A DNA stretch of 64,000 nucleotides from Mycolicibacterium chubuense NBB4 (GTDB lineage Bacteria > Actinomycetota > Actinomycetes > Mycobacteriales > Mycobacteriaceae), in NCBI RefSeq assembly GCF_000266905.1, contig NC_018027.1:3224001-3288000 (forward strand). Reading direction: 5' to 3'. Numbering within the stretch: position 1 is the first letter of the stretch; every line of letters starts with the position of its first letter. Shown piece by piece: positions 60,941-64,000 of this stretch. The position numbers were made by a program, and so were the translations under genes. The notes under the pieces were generated by a model. It was not told the origin of the DNA, ran no database searches, and saw nothing but the letters and a program-made list of their open reading frames with translations.

Positions 60941-62343
60941 ACCCCGGCCTGTCCCATCCTGGTGCTCTTGCGCAGGTAGAAGAACCACGTGACGACGAGC
61001 AGCACGATGAAGAATCCGATGTAGAACTGCAGCGCAGGCTGGATGTTGCCGAACTGAGCCTTCGACCACGCGTATGCCAGAGGCACGATGAACCCACCGA
61101 ATGCTCCGACCGACGAGATGATGCCGAGCGCCCCCGCGGCTTGGCGCCGCATGAGGATCATGGTCTCCGGCGATCCGCCGGCGTCCTCACCCTTGATCCG
61201 GAAGATCTTCGAGATCATCCGGTAGGTCGAACCGTTGCCGATGCCGGTCGCAACGAACAGCACCATGAACGCGACGAAGAAGGCGGGCAGGTTCACCGCG
61301 CGTACCGACCAGAGGGCGACGGCCGCGCCGATCGCGAGCATCAGGAAGCTCAGGATGGTGATGCGTGCGCCGCCGATGCGGTCGGACAGCTTCCCGCCAA
61401 GCGGCCTGGCGATCGAACCGATGCCTGCGCCGAGAAACGCCCACGTCAAGGCGATGTCACCGCGATCGAAGACCGCTTTGAGCAGGGTGGGGAATGCTGC
61501 CGAGTAACCGATGAAGGAGCCGAACGTACCGATGTAGAGCAGCGACATGATCCAGGTGTCGGAGTGTCGCAAGGACTGCCACACCGGCTTCACGTCCGCC
61601 TTGGCCTCGCTGATGTTGTTCATGAACAGGAAGGCGCACACGGCCGCGGCCACGGCGAACGGCACGTAGAACAGACCCGCCAGCGACAGCGTGACACCGG
61701 CACCGATGGTGACCACGATCGGGATGATCTTCTGCGCCACGGCGACACCGATGTTCCCGCCTGCGGCGTTGAGGCCCAGCGCCCATCCCTTCTCCTTCTC
61801 CGGGTAGAAGAAGGAGATGTTCGCCATCGAGGAGGCGAAGTTGCCGCCCCCGAAGCCGGCGGTCGCCGCGATCACCAGCAGAAGACCGAAGTCGATATCG
61901 GGGTTGCTCACCGCCCACGCGAGCAGCAGACACGGAATGAGGAGGAGCAGCGCCGAGACGATCGTCCAGTTGCGCCCACCGAAGATCGGCACCGCGAAGG
62001 TGTAGGGCAGCCGGAGAAATGCGCCCACGCCACTGGGCACCGCCACCAGCCACAGGGCCTGTGTCGTCGTCAGCGCAAATCCGGATGCGGCCGCGCTTCC
62101 GTCCGCGGCGGCGGTCATCTGCACTACCACAATGCTCCAGAGCATCCACACCGAGAAGCCGACGTGCTCAGCGAAAACAGAGAAGATGAGATTGCGCCGG
62201 GCGATGGGTTTACCGACAGTCGACCAGAACCGTGGATCTTCGGGTCGCCAGTCATCGATCCAGTGCCTGCGGCGATGTGAGCGCTGTTCCACGGGCGGTG
62301 CCGTGGCGACAGCTCGGGTCGAGTCGCTGTCCGTAACGGTCAT
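60937..62343 (-). CDS. narK: NarK/NasA-type nitrate/nitrite transporter (MFS)
   Basis: 468 residues with twelve membrane helices after a hydrophilic N-terminal tail of about 55 residues. The NNP signatures are present: GFGGGNFASSMANISFFYP and GFIVPLAYAWS-containing GAFGGFIVP, with the conserved Arg in FLRLPYTFAVP. Supplies nitrate to nasN, to which it is coupled by a GTGA overlap. ATG 62343 is chosen because AGGAG lies 5 bp upstream; the adjacent ATG 62346 would leave only 2 bp. Confidence 0.9.
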   Translation of the reverse strand: MTVTDSDSTRAVATAPPVEQRSHRRRHWIDDWRPEDPRFWSTVGKPIARRNLIFSVFAEHVGFSVWMLWSIVVVQMTAAADGSAAASGFALTTTQALWLVAVPSGVGAFLRLPYTFAVPIFGGRNWTIVSALLLLIPCLLLAWAVSNPDIDFGLLLVIAATAGFGGGNFASSMANISFFYPEKEKGWALGLNAAGGNIGVAVAQKIIPIVVTIGAGVTLSLAGLFYVPFAVAAAVCAFLFMNNISEAKADVKPVWQSLRHSDTWIMSLLYIGTFGSFIGYSAAFPTLLKAVFDRGDIALTWAFLGAGIGSIARPLGGKLSDRIGGARITILSFLMLAIGAAVALWSVRAVNLPAFFVAFMVLFVATGIGNGSTYRMISKIFRIKGEDAGGSPETMILMRRQAAGALGIISSVGAFGGFIVPLAYAWSKAQFGNIQPALQFYIGFFIVLLVVTWFFYLRKSTRMGQAGV

Positions 62344-62412
62344 CATGTCTCCTGTGCTGTCGGGCCTGCGTTCAGATGTACTGACCGGGGATTCCGCATC
62401 CGTTGCACGTCG

Positions 62413-62428
62413 ATGACCGAGGTGAAAA
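62413..62428. promoter_or_regulatory. Candidate GlnR box upstream of narK-nasN
   Basis: ATGAC-N6-GAAAA in the divergent narK/small-protein intergenic region fits the actinobacterial GlnR pattern GTNAC-N6-GAAAC with two mismatches. It lies about 70 bp before the narK start. GlnR control of nitrate assimilation is established in mycobacteria, which raises the prior, but this match alone is weak. Confidence 0.35.
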
Positions 62429-62545
62429 CTCGCCCTCACATGGCGGCTCGGCTCACGGTGAGGCGCGACGAAAGTGACGACAGGGACGCACGGCCGACTT
62501 CCGCCGGAAACGAGATCGAAACAGGCGGCTTCTAGCTTCGATCCC

Positions 62546-62899
62546 GTGACCGACGGAAGCAGTCCCCGATTCCTGCAGGGCGCCTACGACTTCAGCGGCA
62601 GCGGATACGACAACCCGGTGCTGCTCGGCGACGCGCTGCGCTACGTGGTGCCGCCGGGCGCCACCACCCAACCGGTGTACTTCCGCGGCGGCAATTCGGC
62701 GAAGCAGATGCTCAGCGTGATCCTGTTCTGCGACGGAAAACCGATGCGGTACTTCCCGATCGCTGCCGAGGGCGCCACCCACGTGGCCCTGCGCGTGGTG
62801 GAGGACCTGCTGGCCGACACCGTGCTGCAGCTGTACGTGGCCGCGCCCGAGGGTGTGACGGGAACGGTGATCGTCGACCTGGGACTGGTGGAGGTCTGA
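62546..62899 (+). CDS. Small conserved protein of unknown function in the nitrate-assimilation cluster
   Basis: 117 residues from GTG 62546. The sequence reads as an all-beta domain (VLLGDALRYVVPPGATTQPV, YFRGGNS, MLSVILFCDGKP, VLQLYVAAPEGVTG). No domain is recognised and there is no signal peptide. It stops 2 bp before the NirB-like flavoprotein start, so the two are cotranscribed, and it diverges from narK-nasN. Confidence 0.7.
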   Translation: MTDGSSPRFLQGAYDFSGSGYDNPVLLGDALRYVVPPGATTQPVYFRGGNSAKQMLSVILFCDGKPMRYFPIAAEGATHVALRVVEDLLADTVLQLYVAAPEGVTGTVIVDLGLVEV

Positions 62900-62901
62900 C
62901 C

Positions 62902-64000
62902 ATGGCGCGGCTGGTGGTGGTCGGCAACGGAATGGCGGGAATCCGCGCGATCGAGGAGGTGCTGGCGCGGCAACATCGCGGAATCTGTGCCGAGCCCTTT
63001 CAGATCACGGTGTTCGGCGACGAGCCCTACGGCAACTACAACCGGATCCTGCTGTCGAACGTGCTTGCCGGCGTGGACGATCCGACGGAGATCTACCTGA
63101 ACACCCTGGCCTGGTACGCCGACAACGGCATCGACCTGCGCGCCGGTGTGCGCGTCGTCCGCATCGACACGTTCGCTCACCTCGTGCACGCCGACGACGG
63201 CACCAGCCTGCGCTACGACAAGCTGATCCTCGCGACCGGCAGCCGCTCGTTCTTCCCGCCGATGGCCGGACTGTGGGCCGACGACAAGACGTTGGCCGAC
63301 GGGGTGTTCGGGTTCCGCACACTCGACGACACCGCGGCGATGATCGCCGAAGCCGAGAACCGCACCAAGGCCGTGGTCATCGGTGGCGGCCTGCTGGGGC
63401 TGGAGGCGGCGCGCGGATTGCAGAAGCGGGGCCTCGACGTCGAAGTCGTGCACGCCGCGCCGACGCTGATGAACGCTCAACTCGACGATCCGGCGGGCGC
63501 CATCCTGCGAAAGTCGGTGGAGGCCCTGGGGATCGGCGTGCACACCGAGAAGCGCACCACCGAGGTGATCGTGTTCGACGGCAGGCTGCGCGGCATCGTG
63601 TTCTCCGACGGGGAGAAACTGGACTGCGACATGCTGGTGATCGCGGCGGGCATCAGGCCCAATGTCGGTCTGGCGCAGCGGGCCGGCCTGACCGTCGAGC
63701 GCGCGATCGTCGCCGACGACCACATGCGCTCGGTCGACGACGACGACGTCTACGTCGTCGGTGAGTGTGCCCAGCACCGGGGGCAGGTGTACGGGCTGGT
63801 GGCTCCCCTGTGGGAGCAGGCGAAGGTGCTGGCCGACCACCTCACGGGTGCCGATCCCGCGTCGGCGTACCACGGTTCCCGTGTCGCGACGAAACTGAAG
63901 GTGGCCGGCGTCGACGTCGCCTCCATGGGGGTCAAGGCGCCCGAGCATCCCGACGACGAGTTCGTCCAGTACTGCGAGCCCAAGCACGGTGTCTACAAGA
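62902..64000 (+). CDS. NirB-like NAD(P)H-dependent flavoprotein (N-terminal part, gene runs off the right edge)
   Basis: 366 codons visible. It begins MARLVVVGNGMAGIRAIEEV, the nitrite-reductase large-subunit type FAD motif, then EPYGNYNRILLSNVLAG and LILATGSRSFFPP. A second nucleotide-binding motif (AVVIGGGLLGLEAARGLQKRG) and VYVVGECAQHRGQVYGLV follow. Whether the siroheme/4Fe-4S half of a full NirB follows cannot be seen. It lies in a divergent unit with the nitrate reductase and transporter, fitting nitrite reduction or electron supply. Confidence 0.85.
   Translation, partial: MARLVVVGNGMAGIRAIEEVLARQHRGICAEPFQITVFGDEPYGNYNRILLSNVLAGVDDPTEIYLNTLAWYADNGIDLRAGVRVVRIDTFAHLVHADDGTSLRYDKLILATGSRSFFPPMAGLWADDKTLADGVFGFRTLDDTAAMIAEAENRTKAVVIGGGLLGLEAARGLQKRGLDVEVVHAAPTLMNAQLDDPAGAILRKSVEALGIGVHTEKRTTEVIVFDGRLRGIVFSDGEKLDCDMLVIAAGIRPNVGLAQRAGLTVERAIVADDHMRSVDDDDVYVVGECAQHRGQVYGLVAPLWEQAKVLADHLTGADPASAYHGSRVATKLKVAGVDVASMGVKAPEHPDDEFVQYCEPKHGVYK

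Overview
The window looks like chromosomal DNA of a rapidly growing environmental mycobacterium (Mycolicibacterium type). GC content is high with strong GC third-position bias, GTG and TTG starts are frequent, and the window carries a proteasome/Pup system, mycothiol synthesis (mshC), mycobacterial lipoproteins and R2lox. From about 5.9 kb to 55.5 kb the gene order follows the M. tuberculosis stretch prcA-prcB-pup-dop through mpa, lppK, trmI, hisG, hisE, metH, mshC, cysQ, uppP, lppL, pyrD and TB18.6, as I remember it. Several blocks interrupt that backbone.

Layout. (1) 1-5.2 kb: a minus-strand catabolic operon for choline/glycine betaine-type methylamines: GcvT-fused dimethylglycine dehydrogenase, monomeric sarcosine oxidase, Rieske monooxygenase and a partial betaine-aldehyde dehydrogenase. 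Two tandem palindromes lie in its promoter region. Divergent from it is an odd 172-residue helix-turn-helix protein with Thr-Gly repeats. (2) 5.9-17.5 kb: the Pup-proteasome locus (prcA, prcB, pup, dop, mpa) with its conserved unknown neighbours. A two-gene cassette (PaaK-like ligase and adenosine-specific-kinase family protein) is inserted before mpa, and two tandem MTB12-fold secreted/lipidated proteins follow. (3) 17.5-20.2 kb: RecB-like nuclease, thioesterase and a PPOX-fold protein. (4) 20.2-26.6 kb: a block bounded by a degraded fragment and an intact copy of a DUF1906 gene. It holds a partner-switching module (STAS antagonist, HATPase kinase, MASE1-PAS-SpoIIE phosphatase), a GAF protein and a polyprenyl-phosphate sugar transferase. 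(5) 26.6-33.2 kb: membrane esterase; ArsR/AHSA1/flavodoxin operon; TetR-R2lox operon with a readable promoter and operator; MerA-like flavoprotein; DUF4126 protein. (6) 33.2-34.0 kb: about 0.9 kb with no convincing gene. (7) 34.0-42 kb: thioredoxin-like protein, hisG, hisE, glcP-like transporter, HAD phosphatase and metH. (8) 42-55.5 kb: PAC2, patatin, DUF1254 lipoprotein, mshC, cysQ, a conserved actinobacterial trio of unknown role (SCO1664 family, DUF3090, MSMEG_4193 family), uppP, lppL, pyrD, PEBP, M20 peptidase and tRNA-Leu(GAG). (9) 55.6-64 kb: an acyltransferase-3 membrane protein and a nitrate-assimilation cluster: NasN-type diflavin nitrate reductase, NarK transporter, a small unknown protein and the start of a NirB-like flavoprotein.

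Many genes are translationally coupled by ATGA/GTGA overlaps, and convergent genes often overlap or abut. No insertion sequence, CRISPR array or phage gene was seen. Function calls rest on motif recognition and remembered synteny; no database search was run.
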